DNA of 64,000 nt from Siphonodentalium dalli (lineage: Eukaryota > Mollusca > Scaphopoda > Gadilida > Siphonodentaliidae). A program made the translations under genes and the position numbers. The stretch lies in contig CP136063.1 of NCBI GenBank assembly GCA_032622095.1, forward strand, positions 74,315,980 to 74,379,979, read 5' to 3'. Shown here one piece after another: positions 1 to 10,977 of the stretch (the first letter of the stretch is position 1; each line of letters opens with the position of its first letter). The notes under the pieces are model-generated. The model had not been told where the DNA came from. It was given only the letters and a program-made list of their open reading frames with translations, and made no database searches.

Positions 1-586
1 CCTCAATACTCTTAGGCCTAATATTAACCATTGGTTCGGCCCGGTGTGCGAAAATGTTGTAATCTTAAGAAGAAAATCGTTAAATCCTACCATCTAGACT
101 ATCCTCAAACATTCCTAGAGTTGGAAATTACAAACCTGACACCCCACTTAGGTTGGAAAATTTACAACTGATGACAATTCCAATGACAATGTTGACCAAA
201 TGTACGACAATATTGTTTTCTTAAATTAACTAGCAGTTTTTTTTACTTTTGACTGGCCCCGGGGGGAGGGACCAGGACACAAGCTTTCCAAGTGTTTGAA
301 ATTTCCAACCTGTCACCCCCCTGAGGTTGGAAAGTTTCCAACTGATAACCATTTCAGACCATAATTTTTTACCAAAAATAGGAAAATATGCAAATATTGG
401 TCCAAAAACAATTAATTCCCCCCAAAGAAATTTTTTGAAAATCAAACTACAAGAACATTTTCAACCTATTGTTGGTGTGAAATTTCCAACTAATGTTTTG
501 GCAGGTATGAAATTTCCAAATGTTGAAAATTTTGAGCAAAGTTGGGGGGTGAGACACCCCCAAACCCCCCTGTTACCACGACTCTG
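1..586. mobile_element. Right part of an old hAT-type short element
   Basis: The window opens inside a diverged copy of the repeat seen intact at 3542-4770 and 32251-33296. Shared blocks are a GGCCCGGTGTG segment near 40 and repeated TTGGAAATTTCCAAC-like segments, followed by a G-run and C-run before the end. The outer end at 570-586 matches the family terminus CTCTAGCCACATCCCTG at about 12 of 17 positions, so the terminal inverted repeat is recognisable but decayed. The left end and its target duplication lie outside the window. ORFs here (for example 327-689 on the plus strand) are by-products of the repeat, not genes. Confidence 0.65.
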
Positions 587-1320
587 CACACACGTATATA
601 CATCAGCGGTTCTGACAACCAATTTTACATGGAAATACGTTATGTTGAAACAGACGATACTATTGATGGATCATAACTCGAGCGCTTGAATTGTTACGAT
701 CATATCCCCGCGAGATTAGTTAACGGTTACCGATGAAAACCTATCAAGGTTAACACATTTCACCAATTGACGATAAAATATCAGCGCGCTGCCTTCGTCG
801 GATACTTTCCGGTATGATTTATTTCATTGGTCAAGTAAGTCACATGGGGCATACCTGATATTTTCTTGCTGGCCATGTGTACGCGCCCTAATAGGACTGT
901 TTTTCATTTGGCATGACACGGCATAATTTTCACAATTAAAGTTCTCCGGTGTATTATAGCATAAGGGCAAACACTGTAAATTATTAAACTATTTCCGCAG
1001 ATGCCTTGTCTCCTAGCAACCATAACCCCCCACAAGTCAATATATGTGGAAAGCTCCATTGATCCAGAAACGGCTACTTCTCACAGGAAGAAGCATTATT
1101 AGAGTCTATAGAGGCAACGCTCTGATAAAAACAATCACCGGAAGGCGCCGCACGAAACGTGTTAATATCACCGCGAAAGTCGTTAACCTATATTTACCTT
1201 TGGTCAGAGTTAGGGCATTCGGAGTTTTTTGTTTACAAATAAAATCACAATACAACGCTTCGTAGAGTTTTTAGATATTAGATGACCCCGTGTGATAAGT
1301 ACGATATATTGACACAATAA
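587..1320. other. Non-coding stretch, no feature recognised
   Basis: I see no supported gene, splice-bounded exon or clear repeat boundary here. The ORF at 1044-1265 on the plus strand has no recognisable domain and no flanking splice signals that would make it credible. Confidence 0.5.
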
Positions 1321-2711
1321 GGCCCGTTCCAAACGACGGATTTTTGTCGACTCGAATCTAATACCAGACCCACAATTGTATTAAATGCGTCTAAAATGCG
1401 ACGTTTTAAACAATTATATCCGTGTCAGACGCACCACAGACGAATCTCCGTCCAATTCAGACGAATCTTCGTCGTTGATGCGTCTGAAATCCGTCTTGGT
1501 TTCAAACGACGGATTTTTGTCGACTCGAATCTAATACATGTGACGAGAAGAGCCGAAAGTTGCCGAATAACGAATGCAAATGATATGATAATGGTATAAT
1601 AATGAGGGAGTTCCTCTTATCTGCGGAAATACCCACATGACGTCATTTGACGCACGCTCTCTTTGTTATAAAGAAAGATATATCTATAAGAATTGCTTAG
1701 GTAACATTGTGAAAATTTTAATTATTACGGTAGTTTGATGTCACTGACTCACATCTTATATATATAATAATGTATACAGTATCAATGATTTATAATAATT
1801 CATATATATACCGGTATAAGGGATATGGGTTGTAGTAACTTATTTATAATAATTCATATAAACCGATATTCCTTATTATAAGTGATAGGGGTGTTAGTCT
1901 CTGATGTATAATAATTAATATATACCGGTATTACTTATTATAATGGGTAGGGGTGGTACCACTGATTTATAATAATTCATATATACCGGCATTACTTGTT
2001 ATGAGGGGTATATGGGTGGTAACCTCTTATCTATAATAATTCATATATTCTGGTATTCCTTATTATAAGGGGCAGAGTGATAGCTTCAGATTTATAATAA
2101 TTCATATAAACCGGTGTTACTTATGAGGGGTAGGGATAGTAGCCTATGATTTATAATAATTCATATATACCGGTATTCCTTATTATAAAGGATATAGGGT
2201 GGTAGCCTATGATTTATAATAATTATTATATTCCGGTATTCCTTATGACAAGGGATAGGGGGTGGTAGTTTCTGATTTATAATAATTCTTGTATACCGGT
2301 ATTTACATGCACGGTATACACATAGAAGGCAATTTGTTGCACGATATAACATTTATGTGTTGCGCCTATTATAGTATATTATATATCTGTATGTACTATA
2401 TACATCCTCATCTACATGAGCACATATATTCGCGCTGCAGTCGCGCATATATAATATATATATACATAATTTATACTGTATTTTAGTATATATATGTATA
2501 ACATATACCGGTATATATAGGCCTCTATATCTACGCGTGACCCATTTTTTGACGATAACCGGGAATCCACCTTTAAATAAATCTACCGATGTATTAGATT
2601 CGACGCGACAAAGATGCGTCCGTCTGTAACAAAATCGACCGCAGACGCATCACCGACGGATTTAATACAATTATATTCGAGTCGACAAAAATCCGTCGTT
2701 TGGAACGGGCC
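1321..2711. mobile_element. DNA-transposon-like element with 39-bp terminal inverted repeats
   Basis: The left end begins GGCCCGTTCCAAACGACGG at 1321, and its exact reverse complement ends at 2711. The match is perfect over about 39 bp counting the two flanking bases (1319-1357 against 2675-2713). The flanks are ATAA on the left and TTAC on the right, each one base from TTAA, so a TTAA target site that later mutated is possible but unproven. A second direct copy of the terminal repeat (about 35 bp) lies inside the left part at 1503-1540. The interior is filled by an AT-rich minisatellite. No transposase is encoded, so the element is non-autonomous. The superfamily is not settled; the GGCC start also occurs in PIF/Harbinger-type elements. 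Confidence 0.7.
1786..2310. repeat. Minisatellite, about 62-bp unit, 8 or more copies
   Basis: Each unit starts with TTTATAATAATTCATATATA followed by CCGGTATT, TTATTATAA, a GGGTAGGG-type G-rich segment and GGTAGCCTCTGAT. About eight diverged copies run head to tail. The array lies wholly inside the 1321-2711 inverted-repeat element and ends where sequence resembling the element's right arm resumes. Confidence 0.85.
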
Positions 2712-3533
2712 TTACGAACCGCACTATAATGTAAAATCAATGGACCGTGTAAACTCGTGACACTAAGAGTCATGCATGAACGATAATCATCTGACAACAA
2801 ATTGGATTTCTATAATATCAGGGCCATATAATATAGTGCAAATCATTTTTCCATTACAATATTGTACAAATTGATATGAAAAAAAAATCAATGGAAACCG
2901 GGATTGAATAAAAATCCCGATGGCTTATATAAGTTTGCTCTTCTTTTACATTGCGTCCCCTCTCCATGAAACCTACACTATAATCGATATGTTCGCGCCC
3001 TTCGGGTAATCGTAAACACGGATATGTAAAATGACAACGATATAAAGAACACAAATTATTGTGACGTAGTACCATATTCGTAATTTTTATTTTTCGTCGT
3101 TCATTGTGCGAAAGGTGCCCATCGAACTACTACTGATAAGCATTACGAATAGCGTACTACGTCACTAGAATGTGTGTTCTTTCTATCTGTCGTTTTGCCA
3201 TATCCGTATAGATACGATTACGGTTAAAAAGAGTCTACCATGTATATATCGACACGCGAGTTTTCTATGAAACCATTGAGCCTACCAATAACTATGACAT
3301 GATGACAACATAATTAAGTACAACATATTCACCACAAGCAGAACCATATCACATTGATGCAAGGGGCAAGAAGTTTGAACGCCATTATTTTCTCACAAAC
3401 TGACTCGTATAGTCGTCAGTTCTGATAAAAGGTTTGTGGCCGTCAAATACGACTATACTATTACAGCTATTCGTAATTCTTGTCAGTAATAGTTCATCAA
3501 CCTTATATTGAGCTGTTACCTCGTAACATTGTC
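2712..3533. other. Non-coding stretch, no feature recognised
   Basis: There is no gene-like ORF and no clear repeat boundary. It separates the GGCCCGTT element from the hAT element and ends in the 8-bp target duplication of the latter. Confidence 0.45.
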
Positions 3534-3541
3534 ATTGCGGT

Positions 3542-4770
3542 CAGGGATGTGGCTAGAGGGTCTCCGCTGGGGGGGTGTCCACCTTGGGAATTTCCAACTG
3601 CACCCCCCCCCCCTTGAGTCGCAATCACACGAACTCAATTTTTGCATAATTCCATTTGCACCCCCCACCCCCTTGAGTCGGAATCACACCAACACAACTT
3701 TTTGCATAATTCCATTTGCACCCCCCCCCCGTTTGAGTCGGAATCGTACCAGCACAACTTTTTGCATATTTCTATTTGCACCCCCCCCCCTTGTACCTCA
3801 TGCTCAGGCCTAATTTCCTATATATTCATAAGCTATGCTTCTATTTTCCCAGTATGAGAACATTAAGATATTTTAACCTGAAAATTGCCCCCAAAAAAAC
3901 AACTAGTGATCTAATTCCAGACAAATGCACACAGCTACCGACAACAGACCAGGAAACACCGGGCCGACCATGGTTGTTCGGCCCGGTGTGAGAAAATTTT
4001 GAAAACTATACAAGAAAATCGCAAATCCTAGCATCAAGACTGGCCTCAACTGAAGCTTTCCTAGTGTTGGAAATTTCAAACCTCATACTCCCCCTCAGGT
4101 TGGAAAATTCTTCAACTGATGACCATTTATGTCTACAAGTTTGACCAAATGTAGTAAAATATTGTTTTGCTAAACTAATTAGCAGTTTTGTATTGGCCAT
4201 GTGAATGGGGCAATGACACACCGGGCCGACCATGGTTCGGCCCGGTGTGCGAAAATTTTGAAATCTGAACAAGAAAATCGCAAAATCCTAACATCTAGAC
4301 TAGCCTCAAGCCTTCCTACTGTTCGAAATTTCAAACCCTACTTAGGTTGGAAATTTTCCAACTGATGACAATTCCAATGACAATGTTGACCAATTGTATG
4401 ACAATATTGTTTTCTTAAATTAACTAGAAGTTTTTGACTGGCCACGGGGGAGAGACCAGGACACAAGCTTTCCAAGTGTTGGAAATTTCCAACCTGTCAC
4501 CCCCCTAAGGTTGGAAAATTTCCAACTGATGACCATTTCTGTCAAAATTTTGGACCAAAAATAGGAACATATGCAAATATTGGTCGAAAAACAATAAATT
4601 CCCCCAATAAATTGTTTTATAATCAAACTACAAGAACATTTTCAACCTATTGTTGGTGTGAAATTTCGTTGTGGCAGGTATGAAATTTCCAACTATTGAA
4701 AATATAGCTCTCTGCTGGGGGGGGGGGGGGGTGAGACACCCCCACACCCCCCCCTCTAGCCACATCCCTG
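3542..4770. mobile_element. Non-autonomous hAT-type element, complete, with 8-bp TSD
   Basis: The terminal inverted repeats are CAGGGATGTGGCTAGAGGG at 3542 and its complement ending at 4770. They are flanked by a perfect 8-bp direct repeat, ATTGCGGT, at 3534-3541 and 4771-4778. CAGGG ends and an 8-bp duplication are diagnostic of the hAT superfamily. The 1229-bp body has no transposase. It contains three about 60-bp tandem units (3600-3790) joined by C-runs, two hairpins built on CCGGGCCGACCATGGT (around 3959-3990 and 4222-4250), and TTGGAAATTTCCAAC blocks. It sits 137 bp beyond the stop codon of the minus-strand DUF4239 gene. A near relative with its own perfect duplication is at 32251-33296. 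Confidence 0.9.
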
Positions 4771-4829
4771 ATTGCGGTAAAGCAAATTCATATATATCAA
4801 TCTAATGGAAGGCATCTGTTGGCAACAAA

Positions 4830-4835
4830 TTTAAT
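4830..4835 (-). promoter_or_regulatory. Possible polyadenylation signal ATTAAA
   Basis: On the minus strand ATTAAA lies about 75 bases past the DUF4239 stop codon, between the stop and the hAT insertion. ATTAAA is the commonest variant of AATAAA. Such a short motif is frequent by chance in AT-rich DNA, so this is only suggestive. Confidence 0.25.
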
Positions 4836-4907
4836 AGAGGAAAATTCGCTCGGAGGTAAAACATGGGACAATACAAAATTATTCGCAATTCCGCCATCGT
4901 CAGTTTA

Positions 4908-5226
4908 TCAGACACAGCCTCTTCTTTCCAAATAGTCCACGCCCTGATTCGACTGTGACTGTGTGTTTTCTTCATTCGTCTGACATGTAGTTTCCACTTC
5001 GTCGTGGAAATTGTCATGTAAACGGTCCAGGACTCGTGTTAATATCCCCACATCTACCCTGAAGAACCCACAGAACGGGTAATCTATATCCGACACGATA
5101 TAACACAGTAGAGTTATGGAAAACACAGTAATAAAGCACATACTCAGGTCCATCTTATAAGACTGGGTCTGTACGAGGAGCACACCGAGAAATGAAGCGA
5201 AACCCAAGCTCTCCAGACAGCCCCAC
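4908..5226 (-). CDS. DUF4239 (bestrophin-like) protein, C-terminal exon
   Basis: This is the last coding exon of the minus-strand gene. It opens after a strong acceptor (a T-rich tract ending TTTTTTCAG at 5227-5229) with one base that completes a codon, and it runs 105 codons to a TGA at 4908-4910. The protein begins WGCLESLGFASFLGVLLVQ, a hydrophobic helix, followed by a second helix, MCFITVFSITLLCYIVS, and then DIDYPFCGFFRVD. A D-x-PF-x-G-x-x-x-V signature after the last membrane helix is the hallmark of the C-terminus of DUF4239 proteins, a widespread membrane family named for resemblance to bestrophin channels. The tail of about 40 residues is polar (HDNFHDEVETTCQTNEEN). The incoming phase (two bases carried) fits the donor of 9085-9241. 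The molecular function of animal members is not established to my knowledge; channel activity would be an inference from the family name. Confidence 0.75.
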
Positions 5227-5249
5227 CTGAAAAAATATATTATTCATGT

Positions 5250-6130
5250 AAAAGGTCGTAGAGGTGGCAGCCAAAAAAGAGGAATAACTCCGTCAAAAAT
5301 CATCGGACCGTGGCCATAGCCGAACGTGCCCTGTGTCTTCTCAAATAAGAACCACGTACCATATATCAAGAAAATATGTTGAATATTGCCCAAGTTATCA
5401 TCTGGACAACGCAAAAACTGCGATTTATAAGACAAAAATCATCGGACCATGACCAAAATCAAACTTGGCCCGCCCCTTCTCAAATGAGAACGACGTATCC
5501 AATATAAAGACATTATGTTGAATATTTATCATCAATTATCATCTGGACATTTCAAAAACTGTTATGTATAAGTAAATATACAAGGTCGGCTGACCAAAAT
5601 GTCCCCCCCCCCAGGACGACGGTGGCACGTTTAAAGGATTTATGGGTTTCAGATCCCTATACTACAAACTGTCGGAGGAATTGATCACACCAATTGATAT
5701 AAAGTGCATGTTCACTAAACATGTTGCACATCTTCGAAGTGTGGAGAAAGGGTAAATAACTCCAAAATAAAAAAAACATAAAACATTTCTATGTCGAAAA
5801 ATGGGAATAACTCCGCCAAAATAACTCCGACTGAACTCAGGCGCGCAGGTTCCCATGCTGGTTGACATCTGTGCGAAGTTAAAACAAAATATTGACTAGA
5901 AAATGACGGAATACTGGCTCGGACAAAGTTCTGGAAGACACAGTCTCCACGCACGGGCGGTAACACGGACACGGGTCATTAATATAGTCCTCCGACGGAA
6001 TGTCGGGGACAAACAGGGGCATAAATCCGTCAACATTCATCGGACCGCGACCAAAATCGACCTTCATCTCAATAATGTGGTGGTTATTCCTCGTACCAAG
6101 TTTCGTTTCGATCGGATGATTTGAATTGGA
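5250..6130. repeat. Diverged tandem-like copies of a CGGACCRTGACCAAAATC repeat
   Basis: The last DUF4239 intron carries several degraded copies of one sequence: a segment like GGAATAACTCCGTCAAAAAT then CATCGGACCGTGACCAAAATC, seen near 5280-5310, 5430-5470, 5790-5825 and 6015-6060. The last copy is followed by ATTCCTCGTACCAAGTTTCG at about 6087. A phrase of the kind 'accaaatttcgttgaaatct' recurs near 20080 and 61430, so this belongs to a dispersed family. Minus-strand ORFs over the area cross these repeats and show no domain. Confidence 0.5.
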
Positions 6131-6339
6131 GTTAACGTCCTGGATGTAAATGTACCCAACACAGCTACACTATAGGACTGCAGCCCACAGTTAGGGCTGT
6201 GAGTGGAAAATCCACCCCGTAGTGTCAAGACAGTACAATTGAGTATTGTGGGTAGCACACACATGACATAAACGGACAGGGATAATTCGAGCTTCCAAAT
6301 TTGTCTACGTAATTTGGAAGGAGGTATAAGATAGGTTGA

Positions 6340-6720
6340 CAAATACACGAACTGTTGATATGCTCTGAAAAAATACCTGCCATGGTCAGAGCCATTTTCC
6401 AGCTGTTTTAAATTTTTCACACAAAAGTGAAATAAACGCTCTTTATTTCTACCATATCGGGAATAGACCAACATGGAACGCTCTATTTTTTAATGCCATG
6501 CAACTATGGTTGTTTTTGTTTGGGACCCAAACATCGTGCTCAAAGTTTTTTTTATGACTTCCATGTGTATATATATATAGAAACTAGAAAGGTAGAAAAT
6601 ATGTATTGACCCAATTCGATACAAGAAAACATTCAAAAGCGAATATCATTAGGTGTATTTTGGAGCGAATACCTCTAAAAAGTAGCTTTAAAAAGTTATG
6701 TTAACAGGGATATCCAAATG
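6340..6720. repeat. Dispersed repeat, relative at 23720-24060
   Basis: The block starting ATGCTCTGAAAAAATACCTG, followed by an AAACGCTCTTTATT segment and an ATTCAAAAGCGAATA segment, aligns with 23720-24060 in the same order and orientation. The minus-strand ORF at 6064-6474 reads through this block and is therefore probably not a gene. The AAACGCTCTTTATT core also appears in the TTAA-flanked elements at 27405-27897 and 60113-60609. Confidence 0.55.
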
Positions 6721-7673
6721 AGTACATGTGAATAAATGATGGTAGTGTATAGGTGTGAGTGGAATTCCATAGTTCTCTAAATAATAACAGCCTGTCAGCC
6801 CTTAGGAACATTGATGGAATCCAATTTAATCACGATGGACCGTCCGTTGATGTCAAAGTTTGGATACTATGTCTAAAGATGCTTTAAAACTACACTATAC
6901 TTAAGGTAACAGAGGTGAAAATTGCATTCTGGCTGCACTCCACAATTCGAAATCACAGGAACTTGGAACTTTATCAATAACTAGCTTAATTAGGCTAATT
7001 AGCAATTGTTTTTGTGTTTTCTTATCAGGCTGGGCCAGAAAAATTGTTAATTGGCATAATTAAGCCAATTATTGATCAAATTCCAAGCTCCTGTGCCACA
7101 ATGCACCTTATTATGAGCTGCAATGTAGCTCTGATGGGAGCGGATTGACGGGTGGACGTCCCCACGTAGCCCCGACGGAGGCGGCTGATTGCAATTGTCC
7201 TCCGAAAAATTATGGGCGACGGAAACGTCTGTGGCACCCAAGGGCCCACTAATAGAAATAAAATTCACTTCAGCATTGAAAATATTAAGTTCACCCGGAA
7301 TTCGTTGATCATGCAATAATAAAGAACGTTCATATAGTTAGTCTATTCGCGGTATTTTTTTTATTAGATAAAAAGCGTTTCTCTCTCATTTCTAAGATCC
7401 ATTGCAAACGGCTGCGAAATTCATATGACTGACAGTGACTGGCATGTCGTTCCCATCGCATGTATACATGTACATGTAAGGCAAGTAGATCGATATTGGG
7501 TGTGCATATATATAAGATGAATATAATGTTTTTAATTTTATTGAAGCTTTTGATGAGCTGCAGCAAATATATTTCTGAATAATTGTATACACCTTGTACA
7601 CATATACGATACCCCATGCAGTTCAACAACATACATGGCCGGGTGTTTTTAACGTGCATTACAGCGTGCTTAA

Positions 7674-8065
7674 CCCTTTACCCAACAAAGCGGCCAAAAC
7701 CGGCCAAATAAAGCTTCAACAGCCTAAAATATCTTCGGTCTGTCTCAATAGAACCATACAAATATGGATATCATTGGAACCGGCTCCTTGACCACATTGT
7801 GATAGTTACAGTTATGCCCTGTGCCAATGCAGTCTCTTATATATGCGAGTCGACCATAGGTCGCCTCGCATATATAAGAGAATGCATTGGCCTAAAAAAA
7901 ATCTTTTTTTAACACTTTTTACCATTTTTTCTTACATTCTTTAACAATTTTATAATTTTTAATGTGTTAAGCCAATGCATTCTCTTATATATGCGAGGCG
8001 ACCTATGGTCGACTCGCATATATAAGAGAATGCATTGGCACAGGGCCCTTCTGTTGGGTAAAGGG
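7674..8065. mobile_element. TTAA-flanked foldback element with two internal 69-nt hairpins
   Basis: The ends are CCCTTTACCCAACA and its complement, with TTAA at 7670-7673 and 8066-8069. TTAA targets with CCCTTT-type ends are characteristic of piggyBac elements, so this reads as a 392-bp non-autonomous piggyBac-like transposon. Inside are two near-perfect 69-nt palindromes, 7823-7891 and 7971-8039, in opposite orientation and separated by an AT-rich loop of about 80 bp. The arm is GCCAATGCATTCTCTTATAT continuing ATGCGAG. One arm of the first copy has a C-to-G type change (GCAGTCTC). It lies in the last intron of the DUF4239 gene. Relatives with the same ends are at 57111-57496 and, truncated, at 11267-11633. 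Confidence 0.85.
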
Positions 8066-8187
8066 TTAATATGGCGCACTGATGTACGTCTCCGGTTCCA
8101 CTTTATCTCAGGTACGATTGTACATTGCCTTTAGTTATCTGGATCCATCGACCCTTTTCCACTAACAGAAGCTGGTAACATACACTT

Positions 8188-8394
8188 AACACGTCTAATA
8201 CCTATACATAATCATACAGTAATGCCCTAAATAATCGACTCCTTAACCACAACCGGGAGCTTTCCGATGAATGGCAACAAGCCATATATCCGACTAAATC
8301 CTGAAAAATTACCCATAATTATGCTGTGGTTAAGGAGGTGAGTATTTAGGGCATTACTGTGTATAACACGTCTAATACCGATGCACAACCATAT
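8188..8394. repeat. Direct 30-bp repeats flanking a MITE
   Basis: TAACACGTCTAATACC followed by a similar tail ending CATA occurs at about 8188-8216 and again at about 8364-8394, on either side of the MITE at 8217-8359. The two copies differ at several positions. This is longer than a transposon target duplication, so the MITE probably sits in a pre-existing or later tandem duplication. Confidence 0.6.
8217..8359. mobile_element. Tc1/mariner-like MITE (CAGTAATGCC ends)
   Basis: This 143-bp element has imperfect terminal inverted repeats CAGTAATGCCCTAAATAATC and its complement. A TA precedes the left end; the right flank is TG rather than TA. CAGT-type ends beside TA suggest the Tc1/mariner superfamily. 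The interior carries one arm of the family's inner palindrome (GATGAATGGCAACAAGCCAT). Related copies are at 12562-12734 and 35217-35360; the right end of the latter is followed by TA. Confidence 0.7.
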
Positions 8395-8912
8395 CTGCTA
8401 TACTGTGTCCTCCATACATGCACCATTGAAGTGGCACCGACCGGTTTATCATTTCCGAGTCGCACGTCACGTAAATGTTTTGTTATCCTCTCACACAAAC
8501 TGCATGCGCTCTGTTTACCCAACGTACAGATATGTCAGCACACAATACATTCCTCGTTTTATGAACGAACGTAATATTTACCTGACGTCCCTGTATTCGG
8601 GATGGAATGGACAATTTGCAACTTGGTGTACCTATCGACATATCTCATTCATCCAATCAGAATACCATGTTTTTCTCGTCCCAAAGTAATAAGAAACTGT
8701 TCGGTATAATTCTGAAATATATTGTGGCAAGTTGGCAACTAAGCGTTTCCATAACTGAATTAAAAACAAAAATATATTCACAAGGAAGGACTGCAAATTG
8801 CTTTAGTATATATGAACTACGCAGTTTTGTAATCTACTTACTCCCGAGTCCCCACTTATGGACCTACCCCCACTTATCCACAAATATCTCAGAAATATTA
8901 CGAAAATAATTT

Positions 8913-9015
8913 TGTCAGTTTTGAATTCGCGCAGTTATGTGCGCGAATTTAAAGTGCGCGAATTCAAAACTGAGCGAAATATAGTACCTCGCGAATTTAA
9001 ATACGAGTAAGGTAG
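8913..9015. repeat. Short inverted repeat with GCGCGAATT core
   Basis: CAGTTTTGAATTCGCGCA is followed about 20 bases later by its complement TGCGCGAATTCAAAACTG, making a hairpin around 8917-8977. The right flank ends AAATACGAGTAAGGT. The same tail and a decayed hairpin (GCGCGAAAAATAGTACTGCG) recur at 29875-29945, so it is a dispersed family. It lies about 65 bases past the 3' end of the middle DUF4239 exon, in the intron. Confidence 0.6.
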
Positions 9016-9084
9016 TTGAAACTAACAAACAGAAATGGGCAGACTGCCATCAATAAATAAAAACAAAGAAATATGTGCACTCAC

Positions 9085-9241
9085 ATAAGAATATTGATTC
9101 GGGCATGGACAATGCTGCGTCTGTCGAATGTAGTAGTTTTTAGCTTCTCCATCCCTCCCACAATATTTGATATTAGGATTCTAGTGATCGGGTTTTCTTC
9201 ATCCATTACTTTTCTCAGCATATCTGTGATTTTCCAGTGTT
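9085..9241 (-). CDS. DUF4239 (bestrophin-like) protein, middle exon
   Basis: This exon is 157 bp long. On the minus strand it is bounded by an acceptor (TATGTTTCAG) at its upstream edge and by a consensus donor GTGAGT directly after 9085. It reads open in the only frame that fits both neighbours: two bases complete the split codon from 11833-12441, 51 codons follow, and two bases are carried to 4908-5226. The product segment begins HWKITDMLRKVMDEENP, includes MEKLKTTTFDRRSIVHAR, and ends INIL, joining into MWGCLESLGF. In DUF4239 proteins this is the cytoplasmic stretch ending in an arginine-rich motif just before the third membrane helix, and the RR and AR residues sit in the expected place. 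It is too short to be found as an ORF from a methionine; splice phases and context are the evidence. Confidence 0.72.
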
Positions 9242-10245
9242 CTGAAACATACCAAGCGGTTACGTGGTTATTTCAACTTTTTTACGTTACTATGTGAACA
9301 TAAAAACTAGTAATGTTTCCACCAAACAATTATGTGGCTATTTGATTACAATCTAGAAGTCTATAGTTCATTTATGGTTCATGACACCATATCCGACCAC
9401 TAAGCGTCCCGTAACGTATTTGTCATGCCAGCGGACAAAATCCAGCATATCCCTTTAATTAATCGTCGCTGTAATTTATTTTAATTTGGTAAGTTAAATG
9501 TGTCGTCTATGGCCATTAACTTATGTAGCGTCAGTGACGCGCCATGGGCATCGAACGTCAACGCATTGAGTCAATAGCTAATCATCAGAAGTAGGACAAC
9601 GACTTTAATTTGATAGTTAATTTATGAGTCTTTGTAATTCCTCAAACATATCACAATCATGTTTTAGCACATGGTACTAAGTCTTTAAATTCGCAGAAAA
9701 TTATTTACGACATAATATCACTTTTATTAGCACCAACATACATTTCTGAGAAAAAAAAAGATGGTGGATAAGCGCCTTATATTGATTTCACTGACGCCAT
9801 CACCAACCTAATATGGGTTCATCCACCGTCAGTATTTATCGACGCTGATAGGGTAATCGCAAGAGCTGACATATAATACTATTTATTTACCTCCGTTTTA
9901 ATTCGGAAATGTTCAAGTTGACGTCCAATGTATATAGGCATTACGTGTCCGTCATGCACGCAAAATAATGTCGATAATTTTTAAAGCGAGATCCATAAAG
10001 CGTATTGTAAGAACGTGCTTTAAGATTGAGCTAAAGGCAAATAAACCATTCACTCTTTGTCAGATAAAGTATGCGGTCTTTCGATTCACCCATCGCAGAA
10101 CACAATGCTGTTAAAACGGCGAGTATCGTTGAAAGTCGCTATCTGACTGTATACACGTCACGTGATGTTTTTCATGTCATGTCAGAAAACCAATTTATGA
10201 AGACATAACATATTCTTGTCTTCTTCTGAGACAATACAGTCTATG

Positions 10246-10520
10246 TTGTTACATTCTCTACGATATATATAATTGCACGATCGATCGTCCATAATTGTGT
10301 TTGACCGTGACAATCACTCCCTCATTCACCCCATAGCGGATATGATCTCAATGCATGTTTGTCTACTTACATTAATTTCATGGTATTAAGGCAGTTCCCC
10401 AATATCGCTTTATATTTTGCGACGCTTTCGTGTGGAGTAAAGATCAACAGCGATAAGACATTCAGGTAGATTAATCCTTAAGATGTCGACCGCGACGCTG
10501 GTGGGGCTTGGTAGACGCAT
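10246..10520. repeat. Diverged dispersed repeat, relative at 16840-17125
   Basis: It begins TCTACGATATATATAATTGC and continues through a GATCGTCCATAATTGTG segment to CGACGCTGGTGGGGCTTGG. The whole block aligns in order with 16840-17125, with many substitutions and small gaps. The plus-strand ORF at 10483-10686 starts in the repeat and is not a supported gene. Confidence 0.7.
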
Positions 10521-10977
10521 AGTGCGAATATGCATCGGGCGATATGGCTATCTATTTCATTGTAATTATGACGACCAATTGTCACAAAACTCCACCATAA
10601 TAAATTGTAACACATACTATGCCATCACTTCTGTGGTACGTATGTGCACAGCCTTTGAGATGTTCGATTTACATGTCGCTCAATAATCTTCTACTCAATT
10701 GGCCAATAGAGGATTGTGTCTCAGGTTTGACAAGTGATGGCTGTCTGATACAACAAACTAAATGATCGAGTGTCTGTATCATTAAATCAAGTTATTGATT
10801 CAAACCGATGTAATTGATACCATATCCGTCGCAACGGTTAGGACATCACGGCCACAGCGTTAGAACGTGGGCATCCAGATGCTATGTTATTTTATATAGT
10901 CGAATCTTTATAAAAATTAAAATGGGTATTGTAAAAAAATTAGCTTGGAACCCTGGATACATCTGCACGAAGGAGGT

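Noticed and set aside
3508-3857. Proline/histidine-rich ORFs with repeated CIIPFAPP motifs
   Set aside because: They translate the C-run-linked tandem units of the hAT-type element; the mirror copy at 33037-33431 confirms this.
6064-6474. 136-codon minus-strand ORF as an exon of the DUF4239 gene
   Set aside because: It overlaps a dispersed repeat (relative at 23720-24060), shows no resemblance to the family, and the exon at 9085-9241 already joins its neighbours in phase.
7823-8039. Repeated palindromes considered as a CRISPR array
   Set aside because: Spacing is irregular, repeats occur as inverted pairs inside transposon ends, there are no cas genes, and the DNA is eukaryotic.
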